Shown: positions 27,510-36,551, numbered from the stretch's first letter. The stretch is 64,000 bases of DNA from Desulfatitalea alkaliphila (GCF_022968795.1 NZ_JALJRB010000007.1:158958-222957); one strand, 5' to 3'. Notes: generated by a model not told the origin, from the letters alone. Numbers and translations: made by a program.

Positions 27510-29093
27510 ATGATTGTCGTTACAGCCGCCGAAATGCAGGCCATGGACCGCAAAACCATTGATGAGATCGGCATCCCCGGACGGGTTCTGATGGAGAATG
27601 CCGGAAGGGGCGCCACCCGTGCATTCCTGGAGCATATCTACCGCAACGGCGCCCGACCGGTGGGCGTGCTCGCCGGGCGGGGCAACAACGGTGGCGACGG
27701 CTTGGTGATGGCCCGCTACCTGGCTAGGATGGGGGTGGAAGTACGCATCTTTCTGACAAGCACCCGCGACCGTCTCCAGGGAGACGCGGCCGCCAACGAC
27801 CGGTTGCTCAGCGCCCTGAACATCCCCGTTACGGAAATTCCCGACGCCGCCGCCTTTGCCGCCTGCCAAGGCGCCATGCGCCACTGCGGCTACTGGATCG
27901 ATGCGCTGTTCGGCACAGGTCTCAACAGCGACGTACGCGGCTACCTGCGCGATGTGATCCAGTTCGTCAATCAGTTGCAAAAACCATTGCTGGCCGTGGA
28001 CATCCCCTCGGGACTCCACAGCGACACCGGCCACCCCTGCGGTGTTTGCATTCAGGCCACTGTGACAGCCACCTTCGGCCATCCTAAAATCGGCCATCTG
28101 CTGCAGCCGGGCGCCGGTTTTTGCGGCCGCCTGGTGCTGATCGATATCGGCATTCCACCGTTGATCACCCAATGGGCCGATCCGCGCCAACGTTTGATCA
28201 CCGGTCGTGCGGTACGCCGCTGGTTGCCCCGGCGGGCGTCCGACAGTCACAAAGGACACACCGGTCATTTACTGGTGGTGGCCGGCGCCGCCGGCAAAAC
28301 GGGCGCCGCCATCATGAGCGCCCAAGCGGCCCTGCGGGTGGGCGCCGGCTTGGTGACCCTGGCCGCGCCCCAAAGCCTGAGCCCTATTCTGGAAGGCCGA
28401 CTCATCGAAGCCATGACCTGGCCGGTTCCCGACAACGGCCAAGGGCAGTGGCCGTCGGAAGCCTTCACCGCCATCGAGCAGGCGGCGATGGAAAAACGCT
28501 GCATCGCCATCGGGCCCGGCATGGGCACCAGCACCGCCGCCCGCGATCTGGTGCGGCGCGTGGCATCGGCCCTGGATCTGCCGCTGGTGATCGACGCCGA
28601 CGGTTTGAACAACCTGGTGGGCGGCCTGGCGGTTCTGGCCGGCCGCAGCGCACCGACCATTCTCACGCCCCATCCGGGCGAGATGGCCCGGCTGCTCGAC
28701 CAATCGGTTGCCGCGGTTCAACACGACCGCATGGCGGCCGTACGTCGGCTCGCCCGCCAAACGCGATCCCACGTGATACTGAAAGGGGCCCGCTCCCTGG
28801 TGGCCGATCCGGACGGCAAGGTCTGGATCAATCCCACCGGCAACACCGGTATGGCCAGTGGCGGGATGGGCGATGTGCTCACAGGCGCAGTGGCCGGCCT
28901 GTTGGCCCAGGGGCTGCAACCATCCCAAGCCGCCGGCGCCGCCGTGTTTCTCCATGGCCTGTCCGCCGACCTGCTGTCGGAAGAGGCATCCAGAGGTTAT
29001 CTGGCCACCGAAGTGATGGATGCCTTGCCCCTGGCCATGCAACGGATCTTCGACAACCCCCCGGCGCCGCCGGTGGAACAGCCACTGCTCTGA
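27510..29093 (+). CDS. nnr: Bifunctional NAD(P)H-hydrate epimerase / ADP-dependent dehydratase
   Basis: Nnr repairs damaged NADHX and NADPHX: the N-terminal YjeF domain (about 1-215, with GRGNNGGDGLV) epimerises them, and the C-terminal carbohydrate-kinase-like domain (about 235-515, with TPHPGEMARL and GGMGDVLTGAVAGLL) dehydrates them using ADP. Length 527 is typical of the fused form. It begins 18 bases after the pdxJ-like gene with an AAAGGAG site and shares a base with tsaE as TGATG. Confidence 0.95.
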   Translation: MIVVTAAEMQAMDRKTIDEIGIPGRVLMENAGRGATRAFLEHIYRNGARPVGVLAGRGNNGGDGLVMARYLARMGVEVRIFLTSTRDRLQGDAAANDRLLSALNIPVTEIPDAAAFAACQGAMRHCGYWIDALFGTGLNSDVRGYLRDVIQFVNQLQKPLLAVDIPSGLHSDTGHPCGVCIQATVTATFGHPKIGHLLQPGAGFCGRLVLIDIGIPPLITQWADPRQRLITGRAVRRWLPRRASDSHKGHTGHLLVVAGAAGKTGAAIMSAQAALRVGAGLVTLAAPQSLSPILEGRLIEAMTWPVPDNGQGQWPSEAFTAIEQAAMEKRCIAIGPGMGTSTAARDLVRRVASALDLPLVIDADGLNNLVGGLAVLAGRSAPTILTPHPGEMARLLDQSVAAVQHDRMAAVRRLARQTRSHVILKGARSLVADPDGKVWINPTGNTGMASGGMGDVLTGAVAGLLAQGLQPSQAAGAAVFLHGLSADLLSEEASRGYLATEVMDALPLAMQRIFDNPPAPPVEQPLL

Positions 29094-29563
29094 TGAACAC
29101 CACCGGCCAATGGATCACCCACGGTCCCGAAGAAACCCGCTGCTTGGGCCGGCGCCTGGGACAGTGCCTGCAACGGGGAACCATTATACGACTGTACGGG
29201 GACCTGGGAAGCGGCAAAACCTGCCTTGTCCAAGGCCTGGCCCGCGGTTTGGCGGTTCCCGAAGGGTATGACATCACCAGCCCGACCTATACCCTGATCC
29301 ATGAATATCCCGGCCGCTTGGCCCTTGTTCATGTGGATCTCTACCGTTTGGAAGATGCCTCGGCGGCCGATGCCGTTGGTTTGTGGGACTTGTGCGATGA
29401 GCGGTCCGTGGTGGCGGTCGAATGGGCCGAGCGGCTGCCGGACAGCGAGTGGCCTTCGGACAGCGTGGCCATCCGGATCACCACCATCGACGACACCCGG
29501 CGTCGACTGCACGTCCAGGCACCGGCAACTTTGGACATCAGCGAAATCGGTCCGGCACTTTGA
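29093..29563 (+). CDS. tsaE: tRNA threonylcarbamoyladenosine biosynthesis ATPase TsaE
   Basis: TsaE is the ATPase of the TsaBDE complex that makes t6A37 in ANN-decoding tRNAs. The 156-residue protein has Walker A GDLGSGKT (about 36-43), the SPTYTLIHEY block, VHVDLYRL and VVAVEWAERLP. The ATG overlaps the nnr stop by one base, so translation is coupled; the nnr-tsaE pair is a common bacterial arrangement. Confidence 0.95.
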   Translation: MNTTGQWITHGPEETRCLGRRLGQCLQRGTIIRLYGDLGSGKTCLVQGLARGLAVPEGYDITSPTYTLIHEYPGRLALVHVDLYRLEDASAADAVGLWDLCDERSVVAVEWAERLPDSEWPSDSVAIRITTIDDTRRRLHVQAPATLDISEIGPAL

Positions 29564-29603
29564 AGCCGGTCGACCGCCTACTCCTTGAAAATTGATCGTG
29601 GAC

Positions 29604-29629
29604 TTGAAAAGCGCTCTCTGATATATAAT
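29604..29629 (+). promoter_or_regulatory. Putative promoter for lysC
   Basis: A perfect TATAAT (29624-29629) lies about 95 bases before lysC in a 160-base gap. TTGAAA (29604-29609) is only 14 bases upstream; TGGACT (29599-29604) gives a 19-base spacing. The -10 is convincing, the -35 ambiguous. Confidence 0.45.
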
Positions 29630-29723
29630 CAGGTTGCCCGCGTCGGCATTGCCGTTGGGCATGTAACCGACACCATCTCTCCGCAAGGCGAACCGTGCCG
29701 GCGGTGGTTAGCGAGGAGAATCC

Positions 29724-30944
29724 ATGGCCCTTGTGGTTCAAAAGTATGGCGGCACATCGGTGGCCAACATCGATCGCATCCGCCGAGTGGCACAGCGGGT
29801 GGCCAAAACCTTTGATCAAGGCAACGATGTGGTGGTGATCCTGTCGGCCATGGCGGGGGTCACCGACGGCTTGATTGAACTGGCCCATAAGGCCGCCGAA
29901 GAGCCGGCCAAAAGGGAGCTGGACGTGCTGCTGGCCACCGGCGAGCAAACCACGGCGGCCCTGCTGGCCATGATGCTGCAAGGGATGGGCTATCAGGCCC
30001 AATCCCTGCTCGGGCACCAGGCCGAGGTGGTCACCGATTGCGACTACGGCAACGCGCGCATTTTGGAAATCGGTGCCAAGCGGCTGCATCAATTGATCGA
30101 AAAGCATACCATCGTGGTGGTGGCCGGCTTCCAGGGATATGACATCAAGGGCAACATCACCACCCTGGGCCGGGGCGGCTCGGACACTTCGGCCGTCGCC
30201 ATCGCCGCCGCCACCAAGGCCGATGTTTGCGAAATCTACACCGATGTGGACGGCATCTATACCGCCGATCCCAACATCTGCCCCAAGGCGCGCAAACTAA
30301 AAACCATCTCCTACGACGAGATGCTCAACATGGCCAGCCTTGGCGCCAAAGTGCTGCAGATCCGTTCGGTGGGCTTTGCCAAAAAATACGATATCCCCGT
30401 GCATGTGCGCTCATCATTCAACGAGGAGGAAGGTACCATGGTCGTCAACGAGGATTCGGGCATGGAACAATTGGTGGTGTCCGGCGTGACCCTCGACAAG
30501 AAGCAAGCCCGCGTCACCATCACTAAAGTTCCGGACCAGCCGGGGATCGCCGCCAAGATCTTTTCGCCCATTTCCGAAGCGGGTATCATTGTGGATATGA
30601 TCATCCAGAACACCCGCCAAGGGGGCCAGACCGACATGACCTTCACCGTGCCCAAGATCGATTTCAAACGCACCATGGAGATCGCAGGCAAAGTGGCCGA
30701 CCGGATCGGTGCCGAAGAGGTGCTGGGCGATACCAACATCGGCATGGTGTCGGTGATCGGCGTGGGCATGAAGAATCACGCCGGCGTGGCGTCGGTGATG
30801 TTCAACACCCTGGCCCGGGAGAATATCAACATCATTATGATCGGCACTTCGGAGATCCGGATCTCCTGCGTCATCGAGGAGAAATACACCGAGTTGGCCG
30901 TTCGCGTCCTGCACACCGCCTTCGGTTTGGATGCCGACGAATAG
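29724..30944 (+). CDS. lysC: Aspartate kinase
   Basis: Aspartate kinase phosphorylates aspartate, the entry to lysine, threonine, methionine and diaminopimelate synthesis. The 406-residue protein has the N-terminal VQKYGGTSVA motif, the kinase core (GRGGSDTSAVAIAAA, CEIYTDVDGIYTADP) and two C-terminal ACT domains from about residue 265, the site of feedback control by end products. Length fits the monofunctional type. The ATG follows GAGGAGA. A possible small membrane-protein ORF overlaps its 3' end in another frame. Confidence 0.97.
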   Translation: MALVVQKYGGTSVANIDRIRRVAQRVAKTFDQGNDVVVILSAMAGVTDGLIELAHKAAEEPAKRELDVLLATGEQTTAALLAMMLQGMGYQAQSLLGHQAEVVTDCDYGNARILEIGAKRLHQLIEKHTIVVVAGFQGYDIKGNITTLGRGGSDTSAVAIAAATKADVCEIYTDVDGIYTADPNICPKARKLKTISYDEMLNMASLGAKVLQIRSVGFAKKYDIPVHVRSSFNEEEGTMVVNEDSGMEQLVVSGVTLDKKQARVTITKVPDQPGIAAKIFSPISEAGIIVDMIIQNTRQGGQTDMTFTVPKIDFKRTMEIAGKVADRIGAEEVLGDTNIGMVSVIGVGMKNHAGVASVMFNTLARENINIIMIGTSEIRISCVIEEKYTELAVRVLHTAFGLDADE

Positions 30945-31044
30945 GGTGCGATTGCCCCGCTTCAGTCCCGACCAGCTGCTGGTGATCCTGGTCTTGGGTT
31001 TGCTGATCGCCGGCTTAGCGGTTTGGCGCCACTTCACTTGTTGA
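30931..31044 (+). CDS. Possible 37-residue single-pass membrane protein
   Basis: A short frame starts 14 bases before the end of lysC and encodes 37 residues: a basic N-terminus (MPTNRVRLPRF), one clear hydrophobic helix (LLVILVLGLLIAGLAVW) and a short tail RHFTC. This is the shape of a bacterial small membrane protein. It has no good ribosome site of its own, so it would rely on coupling to lysC; an in-frame GTG at 30946 is an alternative start. It ends 11 bases inside the convergent pyrF. Low certainty. Confidence 0.3.
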   Translation: MPTNRVRLPRFSPDQLLVILVLGLLIAGLAVWRHFTC

Positions 31045-31786
31045 TGATGCCATCGGTGTCGCGGTCATCCAGGGCGTTCTCGATCTCCGCCGCAACCCGA
31101 CGTGCCGCCGCGACCGGATCGGCCGCATCACGGATGGGCCTTCCAATAACAAGGTAATCGGCGCCCCGCGCCACCGCCATGGCGGGTGTGACCACCCGGG
31201 CCTGATCATCCTTTTTCGCCAACGACCAGGCGGGGCGGATGCCCGGTGTCACCGCCAGGAAAGCAGCACCCAATCGCTGCTTGATGGTCGCCACCTCATG
31301 CCCCGAACAAACAACGCCGGCACACCCCGCCTCGTGCGCCATTTGCGCCTTGTGCAACACCAGGCGCTGCAGATCCGCGACCATGTCGTCGGCATACCCG
31401 GCGGCGCGCAATTGGGCGGCCGATACGCTGGTGAGCACCGTCACCCCCAACACTTTGACACGGCCGGCACCACCCCTGACGGCGCCCTCCAACATCGGCC
31501 GGCTCTCGCCGCAATGGACCGTAGTCAGGTCTACCGGCAAACCGGCAACGCCACGCATGGCGCGCTCTACCGTTACGGGAATATCGTGCAGCTTGAGGTC
31601 CAGAAAAACCCCGGCCCTGCCTTGGGCCGCCACCCATTGCACCAGGGCGGGTCCGTAACGCACAAACAGCTCCAGCCCGATCTTGAACATCCCCACCTCT
31701 TGATGCAACAAAGCGACCAAGCGCCGGGCATCGTCATCGTCCGCCACATCCAACGGAAAAATAATATAGTCCTTGCCGCTTCGCAT
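31034..31786 (-). CDS. pyrF: Orotidine 5'-phosphate decarboxylase
   Basis: PyrF converts OMP to UMP, the last step of de novo pyrimidine synthesis. The 250-residue protein has the catalytic FLDLKLHDIP (Asp-x-Lys-xx-Asp), an N-terminal IIFPLDV strand and the late phosphate-binding segments VTPGIRP and ADYLVIGRPI. The start follows an AAAGGAT site. It stands alone, convergent with lysC and divergent from the CheD-HDOD gene. Confidence 0.96.
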   Translation of the reverse strand: MRSGKDYIIFPLDVADDDDARRLVALLHQEVGMFKIGLELFVRYGPALVQWVAAQGRAGVFLDLKLHDIPVTVERAMRGVAGLPVDLTTVHCGESRPMLEGAVRGGAGRVKVLGVTVLTSVSAAQLRAAGYADDMVADLQRLVLHKAQMAHEAGCAGVVCSGHEVATIKQRLGAAFLAVTPGIRPAWSLAKKDDQARVVTPAMAVARGADYLVIGRPIRDAADPVAAARRVAAEIENALDDRDTDGIINK

Positions 31787-32036
31787 TCAGCCCATCCTTT
31801 CCAAACGTCCATGACGGCATATGCCACAGCCCTCTATGCAGGGATCCATCAACGAAGTCAAACCGAAACCATAGGCGACCGATCATCGTCCTTTTTCCGT
31901 CGAATTGGACGCGGTGGTTGAATTATTCCCCGAAATCATGGTATTAGACGAGATCAAGCCTTGGCTCCCGCTGCCGCGGGGGCCGGATGTAATGGCATCG
32001 GCGGGATTGTCGTTTAAAACAATGGGGATTCCAAAC

Positions 32037-33440
32037 GTGAACACACGGCGGTACCACGTCTCGGCGGGCACTTTTCAGACCAGTACGCGACAACCCCTGC
32101 TGTTGCAGGCCTATTTGGGAACTTGCGTCGGTCTGGCGATCCATTGCCGCGACACCGGTTGCGGCGGCATACTGCACCTCCTGCTGCCGGAACCCATTGT
32201 CAAAACCAATGTCACCAACCCCGAAAAATATGCTGCGACCGGCGTGCCATTGTTTCTCGACGCGCTCATGGCCATGGGCGCCCGGCCGGAAAGCATGGCC
32301 GCCACCCTGGCCGGCGGGGCGCTGGTGGGACCGCTGAGTTCCCAGGACCTCTCCCTGGACATCGGGGGCCGGACCGCGGAAACGACCTTGGATATCCTAA
32401 AAAAGCGCGGGATCGAAATCGCCCAGTCCGAAACAGGGGGATTCTTCACCTGTTGCCTGAGCCTGGACACGGCCGTAGGGCAATGTACCATCGAGCCGGT
32501 CGGGCAAAGCAAGCACGTCCCCCTGGCAGACATTAAAATACCGCAGACCGAGGAAATCCTGGCATCCATGGCCGGCTTGCGCCCCATTCCCCAGGTGGCC
32601 CTAAAGGTACTGCGCCTGATCGAAGACCAGGGATACAGCATTGACCGCGTGGCCGAAGAAATTCGCCAGGATCAAGTGATCACCGCCCGCACCCTGGGTT
32701 TGGCCAATTCGGCCCTGTTCAGCAAAAAACGCACCATCGAGACCCTGGATCACGCTTTGGTCTACCTGGGCCAGGAGCAGATGGTCAAACTGGTGTTACT
32801 GGCGGCGGTGGAAAGCTATTTCGAGCAGTCCGGCATGGGCTATTCGCTTTGCAAGGGGGGCCTCTACCACCACGCCCTGGGTTGCGCCCGCCTGGCCGAA
32901 GTGCTGGCCGCCCGCACCGGCCGGGCCGAACCCCATATGGCCTACACCGCCGGTTTGCTCCACGACATTGGCAAGGTGGTGCTGGATCAATATGTGGCCG
33001 CCGCCTATCCCCTCTTCTACCGCCAGGCGCTGGTAAAGCAGAACGACATGCGCACTGTCGAACGGCAAACCCTGGGCATTGATCACACCGAGGCGGGCCA
33101 TCTGCTGGCCCGCCAGTGGTCCCTGCCCGACAGCCTGGCCCATGTTATTCGTTACCACCACCATCCGGACCGGGAAAGCGCCTGCCAGCCCTTGTCGATC
33201 ATCGTCTACCTGGCCGATCTATTGTTGTCCCGCTTCCGTGTCGGACTGGAACTGGAGCGCCTGGATACCCGAACACTGCAAACCCAGCTGGCCGCCATAG
33301 ACTTGGAAATGGAAAACTTCGCCGACCTGGTGGACCTGATTCCCGGGTCTGTATTGGAAGCCAACCCCGCCGAGTGGACACCACCTGCCGGCAACCACAA
33401 TGAAAAGGACAAGCACCAAGGCCGTGAAGCCCATCAGTGA
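32037..33440 (+). CDS. CheD-HDOD fusion protein
   Basis: Residues about 1-160 form a CheD-type chemoreceptor glutamine deamidase domain with the catalytic Cys30 (LGTCVGLAI) and His47 (GGILHLLLPE), the same 17-residue spacing as in Thermotoga CheD. Residues about 175-385 form an HDOD domain (LRPIPQVALKVLRLIED, LGLANSALFS) containing an HD-like LLHDIGKVVLD and a later YHHHPD. The chain thus joins a receptor-modifying enzyme to a signalling-output domain. No che genes are nearby. The start is uncertain: the GTG chosen gives a normal CheD N-terminus, while ATGs at 31938, 31992 and 32022 and a TTG at 31905 are in frame. A promoter-like TTGAAT/TATTAG pair lies at 31918-31947. It overlaps selA. Confidence 0.75.
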   Translation: MNTRRYHVSAGTFQTSTRQPLLLQAYLGTCVGLAIHCRDTGCGGILHLLLPEPIVKTNVTNPEKYAATGVPLFLDALMAMGARPESMAATLAGGALVGPLSSQDLSLDIGGRTAETTLDILKKRGIEIAQSETGGFFTCCLSLDTAVGQCTIEPVGQSKHVPLADIKIPQTEEILASMAGLRPIPQVALKVLRLIEDQGYSIDRVAEEIRQDQVITARTLGLANSALFSKKRTIETLDHALVYLGQEQMVKLVLLAAVESYFEQSGMGYSLCKGGLYHHALGCARLAEVLAARTGRAEPHMAYTAGLLHDIGKVVLDQYVAAAYPLFYRQALVKQNDMRTVERQTLGIDHTEAGHLLARQWSLPDSLAHVIRYHHHPDRESACQPLSIIVYLADLLLSRFRVGLELERLDTRTLQTQLAAIDLEMENFADLVDLIPGSVLEANPAEWTPPAGNHNEKDKHQGREAHQ

Positions 33441-34869
33441 TCATCAGCAGCAATTGCTGCGCCGGCTGCCGGGCGTGGACGCCCTGCTTGTCCGGGCGCA
33501 ATCGGACCCCCATTTGGCGCCTATGCCGAAAACGGTCCTGCTGCGCGCCATCCGCGACACCCTGGCCGATTTCCGCCGCCGCATTTTGGAGCAACCGGAC
33601 CGGATAACGGACCCATCCTTGCCTGAGCGTCATTTGCTGGCCGCAGTCGCCCAAAAGGCCGATAAACTTCAGGCCTACAACCTGCAACGCACCATCAACG
33701 CCACCGGCGTGGTGGTGCATACCAACCTCGGCCGCTCCTGCCTGGCGGCCGAAGCACTGGACCATCTCCTGGACATCGCCGGACACTACTCCAATCTGGA
33801 GTTCGATCTGCGCATCGGCCGCAGGGGCTCCCGCTACAGCGCCGTTGAGGATCTGCTCTGCGAGCTGAGCGGTGCCGAAGCCGCCCTGGCGGTCAACAAC
33901 AATGCGGGGGCCGTCCTGCTGTCCCTGGACACCCTGGCCCGCGGCAAGGAAGTGGTCATCTCCCGAGGGGAGTTGGTGGAAATCGGCGGCGCCTTCCGCA
34001 TTCCCGATGTGATGGCCAAAAGCGGCGCCATCCTCAAGGAAGTAGGCACCACCAACCGCACTCACCTGCGGGACTACCAACAGGCCATCACCACCGACAC
34101 CGGACTATTGCTCAAAGTACACACCAGCAACTACGCCATCGTGGGCTTCACCGCCGCCGTGGACCTGAAGGCCATGGTGGGCCTGGGCGCACAATTCGGG
34201 CTACCGGTCATGGAAGACCTGGGCAGCGGCAATTTCATCGATTTCACGCGCTACGGGCTGACCGCCGAACCCACCGTTCAGGCATCGGTCGCCACCGGCA
34301 TCGATGTGGTCACCTTCAGTGGCGACAAGATGTTGGGCGGCCCCCAGGCCGGACTGATTGTCGGCAAAAAGGCTGCCGTGGAGCGCATCAGGGCCAACCC
34401 CTTGACCCGCGCCCTGCGCATCGACAAACTGACACTGGCCGCCTTGGAGGCCACTTTGCGCCTCTACCGGGATGAAGCCAAGGCAGTGGCCACGATACCG
34501 ACCCTGCGCATGCTGTTGGCCGGGCGTCCGGAACTGGAAGGCCGCGCCCGACGGCTGGCCCAGGCGATCGAGGCGTTGGCCCATCCCGATTTGACGGTCA
34601 CATTGCTGGACCGGCCGTCCCGAGTCGGCGGCGGCGCCCTGCCCACACTGGATCTGCCCAGTTGTTGCGTCGCCATCCGCATGACCGGCATGTCGGCAGC
34701 GGGCCTCGAGAAGGCGCTGCGCCGCAACCGCCCTCCCATCATCGGCCGGATCGAAGACGACTATTTCTTAATGGACCCGCGCACCCTGGCAGACGAGGCG
34801 TTCGACACCATTGCCGGCGCCATCGACACCATCGTCAAAGGCGATCACCAGGGGAATATACCCTATTGA
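33400..34869 (+). CDS. selA: L-seryl-tRNA(Sec) selenium transferase
   Basis: SelA converts seryl-tRNA(Sec) to selenocysteyl-tRNA(Sec) with selenophosphate, using PLP. The 489-residue product has the family's N-terminal helical region, INATGVVVHTNLGRS, VNNNAGAVLL, and the PLP lysine in FSGDKMLGGPQAG. It shows that the organism makes selenoproteins; selB, selC and selD are not in the window. The ATG at 33400 overlaps the preceding gene by 41 bases; a GTG at 33424 (MKPISDHQQQ) is an alternative. Confidence 0.95.
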   Translation: MKRTSTKAVKPISDHQQQLLRRLPGVDALLVRAQSDPHLAPMPKTVLLRAIRDTLADFRRRILEQPDRITDPSLPERHLLAAVAQKADKLQAYNLQRTINATGVVVHTNLGRSCLAAEALDHLLDIAGHYSNLEFDLRIGRRGSRYSAVEDLLCELSGAEAALAVNNNAGAVLLSLDTLARGKEVVISRGELVEIGGAFRIPDVMAKSGAILKEVGTTNRTHLRDYQQAITTDTGLLLKVHTSNYAIVGFTAAVDLKAMVGLGAQFGLPVMEDLGSGNFIDFTRYGLTAEPTVQASVATGIDVVTFSGDKMLGGPQAGLIVGKKAAVERIRANPLTRALRIDKLTLAALEATLRLYRDEAKAVATIPTLRMLLAGRPELEGRARRLAQAIEALAHPDLTVTLLDRPSRVGGGALPTLDLPSCCVAIRMTGMSAAGLEKALRRNRPPIIGRIEDDYFLMDPRTLADEAFDTIAGAIDTIVKGDHQGNIPY

Positions 34870-34902
34870 CCGTCACCTGTGACCATCGAGTGGAGTTCAA
34901 AC

Positions 34903-36201
34903 ATGGCCATTCCGACCCGCAGCAACCAGCCCGATGATCGTTCTTTCCTGCGCACCGGCGCACCGGACACTCCCGGCGCCGATGGCGAGAATCACAACGA
35001 TCAATCTCCCATCCGGCCTTCGGCCCCTCTGGATCCCGAGTGGATCGCCCCTTTGGCGGCCCTGGACCGCATCGGCATGTGGGCCATCCACCTGGACCCG
35101 CCGACCACGGCCGGTGTCTCGCTGCACAAAGCCCTCGCCAAAAGCCTCTCACAATTCGCCCTGACTTATAATGGGCGATGGTTTCAATGGGACAACGGGT
35201 TGTACGGCTGTTTATTACCCGACACGGACGCCGCCGCGTCCGCGGCCCTGGCACGACAATTTCTCAGCAGCTGGAGCGATCAACGGGTTGAAAGCCTCTC
35301 CATCGGCGTCAGCCAATTCCCACTGCTCGATTTCGACCGCGAGACTTGTTTGTTCAATGCATGCAAGGCACTGGACCACGCCGCTTTTTTCGGTCCGGCC
35401 AGCGTGGTGATTTTCGATGCGGTCAGCCTCAACATCAGCGGCGACCACTATTTTCAAAGCGGACAACCGGCGGATGCCATCGCCGAATACCGCGATGCGC
35501 TGCGCCTCGATCCCAACGACGTCAATGTCCTCAACAGTTTGGGCGGCTGCCTGGCCCAAATGGAAGACCGAACCGGCGCGCGGGAAGCCTTCGCGACAGC
35601 CCTTCAAATCGACCCGCGGGAACCCATGGCCCTCTATAACCTGGGTGTACTGGATCTGCTCGATGGGCAGCCCGAGGCGGCAATGGACAAATTCCGGCAA
35701 GCCCACGCCCTGGACGCCGCCCTGTTCGAACCCCTCCTCCAGCTCGGCAAGTGGTTCACCGAACAGCAAGCCTACGACGAAGCCTGCCGATATCTTGAGA
35801 AGGCCGTTGTGCTGCAACCGGAGCGGGCGGCGGTGCATAGTTTGCTCGGCCAGTGCCTGGCGGCCCGGGGGCACGACCGGGAGGCGATCATGGCTTGCAA
35901 AAAGGCGGTCAAACTCAATCCCAACGATGCCGCCGCCTTTTCCCAGCTGGGAATGCTCTACGATGCGAAGGGGGAAAACCCGGACATCTGCATCACCTTC
36001 TGCCGTCAAAGCGTCACCCTTTGCCCCGACAACAGCCTGTTCCATCTGCGCCTGGCCGCACTCTACCACAAGCACCACCATTTGGAGGACGCCCTAGCCG
36101 CCTATCAAACCGCCGCCGAACTAGGCGCCGACACCGGCAACCGCATCACCGAAATCCAGGAGCAGCTGGCCACCCCGGACGCCAGGCAACGTTACGCATA
36201 A
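34903..36201 (+). CDS. TPR protein with degenerate GGDEF-like N-terminal domain
   Basis: A 432-residue cytoplasmic protein. After a disordered N-terminus (about 1-45), residues 50-180 resemble a diguanylate-cyclase fold (SIGVSQFPLLDFD is the typical late strand), but no GG(D/E)EF signature is visible, so catalysis is unlikely. Residues 185-425 are at least six tetratricopeptide repeats (for example AIAEYRDALRLDPNDVNVLN and AIMACKKAVKLNPNDAAAFS). It is probably a scaffold or signal-reading adaptor. The ATG chosen has a TGGAG site; eight codons of open frame precede it. It sits between selA and the heme operon with its own direction. Confidence 0.7.
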   Translation: MAIPTRSNQPDDRSFLRTGAPDTPGADGENHNDQSPIRPSAPLDPEWIAPLAALDRIGMWAIHLDPPTTAGVSLHKALAKSLSQFALTYNGRWFQWDNGLYGCLLPDTDAAASAALARQFLSSWSDQRVESLSIGVSQFPLLDFDRETCLFNACKALDHAAFFGPASVVIFDAVSLNISGDHYFQSGQPADAIAEYRDALRLDPNDVNVLNSLGGCLAQMEDRTGAREAFATALQIDPREPMALYNLGVLDLLDGQPEAAMDKFRQAHALDAALFEPLLQLGKWFTEQQAYDEACRYLEKAVVLQPERAAVHSLLGQCLAARGHDREAIMACKKAVKLNPNDAAAFSQLGMLYDAKGENPDICITFCRQSVTLCPDNSLFHLRLAALYHKHHHLEDALAAYQTAAELGADTGNRITEIQEQLATPDARQRYA

Positions 36202-36209
36202 GCCATCGC

Positions 36210-36238
36210 TTGCATTTGGAGGCGACAATCGTTATATC
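36210..36238 (+). promoter_or_regulatory. Putative promoter of the fmdB-hemC-cobA/hemD operon
   Basis: TTGCAT (36210-36215) and TATATC (36233-36238) are spaced by exactly 17 bases, about 85 bases upstream of fmdB. Both hexamers are reasonable sigma70 matches. Confidence 0.5.
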
Positions 36239-36272
36239 TTAGGGCTTGCGAAAAATGAATTCGCATCTCAAG

Positions 36273-36296
36273 CGCACGGGGAGGTCCGTGCGGACC
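36273..36296 (+). promoter_or_regulatory. Two mutually exclusive hairpins in the fmdB leader
   Basis: CGCACGG (36273-36279) pairs perfectly with CCGTGCG (36286-36292), with GGAGGT in the loop. Alternatively GGTCC (36283-36287) pairs with GGACC (36292-36296) around GTGC. The two cannot form together. The real ribosome site (AAGGAG) of fmdB lies downstream at about 36307-36312. Confidence 0.4.
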
Positions 36297-36323
36297 CTTT
36301 GATGTCAAGGAGCACCTCATACC

Positions 36324-36551
36324 ATGCCGATTTATGAATATCGCTGCGAAAAATGCGGCCACGAGTTCGAACAACTGGTGCTGGGCCGGGAGTGCCCGGA
36401 GTGCCCCACCTGCCAAAGCGAAAAGGTGTGCCGCCTGATGTCCAGTTGCGGCTTCGTCTCCAAGGGGGCCGGCGGCCAGACCGTTTCCGCCTCCGCGGGA
36501 TCCTCCTGCGGGGGATGCGCGGCCACCAGCTGTGCCGGTTGCGGTCACTGA
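36324..36551 (+). CDS. FmdB-family zinc-ribbon protein
   Basis: A 75-residue zinc-ribbon protein with two CxxC knuckles (YRCEKCGHEFE and CPTCQSEKV) and a cysteine/glycine-rich tail (SSCGGCAATSCAGCGH). FmdB family proteins are putative regulators, first noted beside amidase/formamidase genes; function is generally unproven. The stop overlaps the hemC start (TGATG), so it is coupled to tetrapyrrole synthesis genes. The extra tail cysteines could bind additional metal. Confidence 0.85.
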   Translation: MPIYEYRCEKCGHEFEQLVLGRECPECPTCQSEKVCRLMSSCGFVSKGAGGQTVSASAGSSCGGCAATSCAGCGH

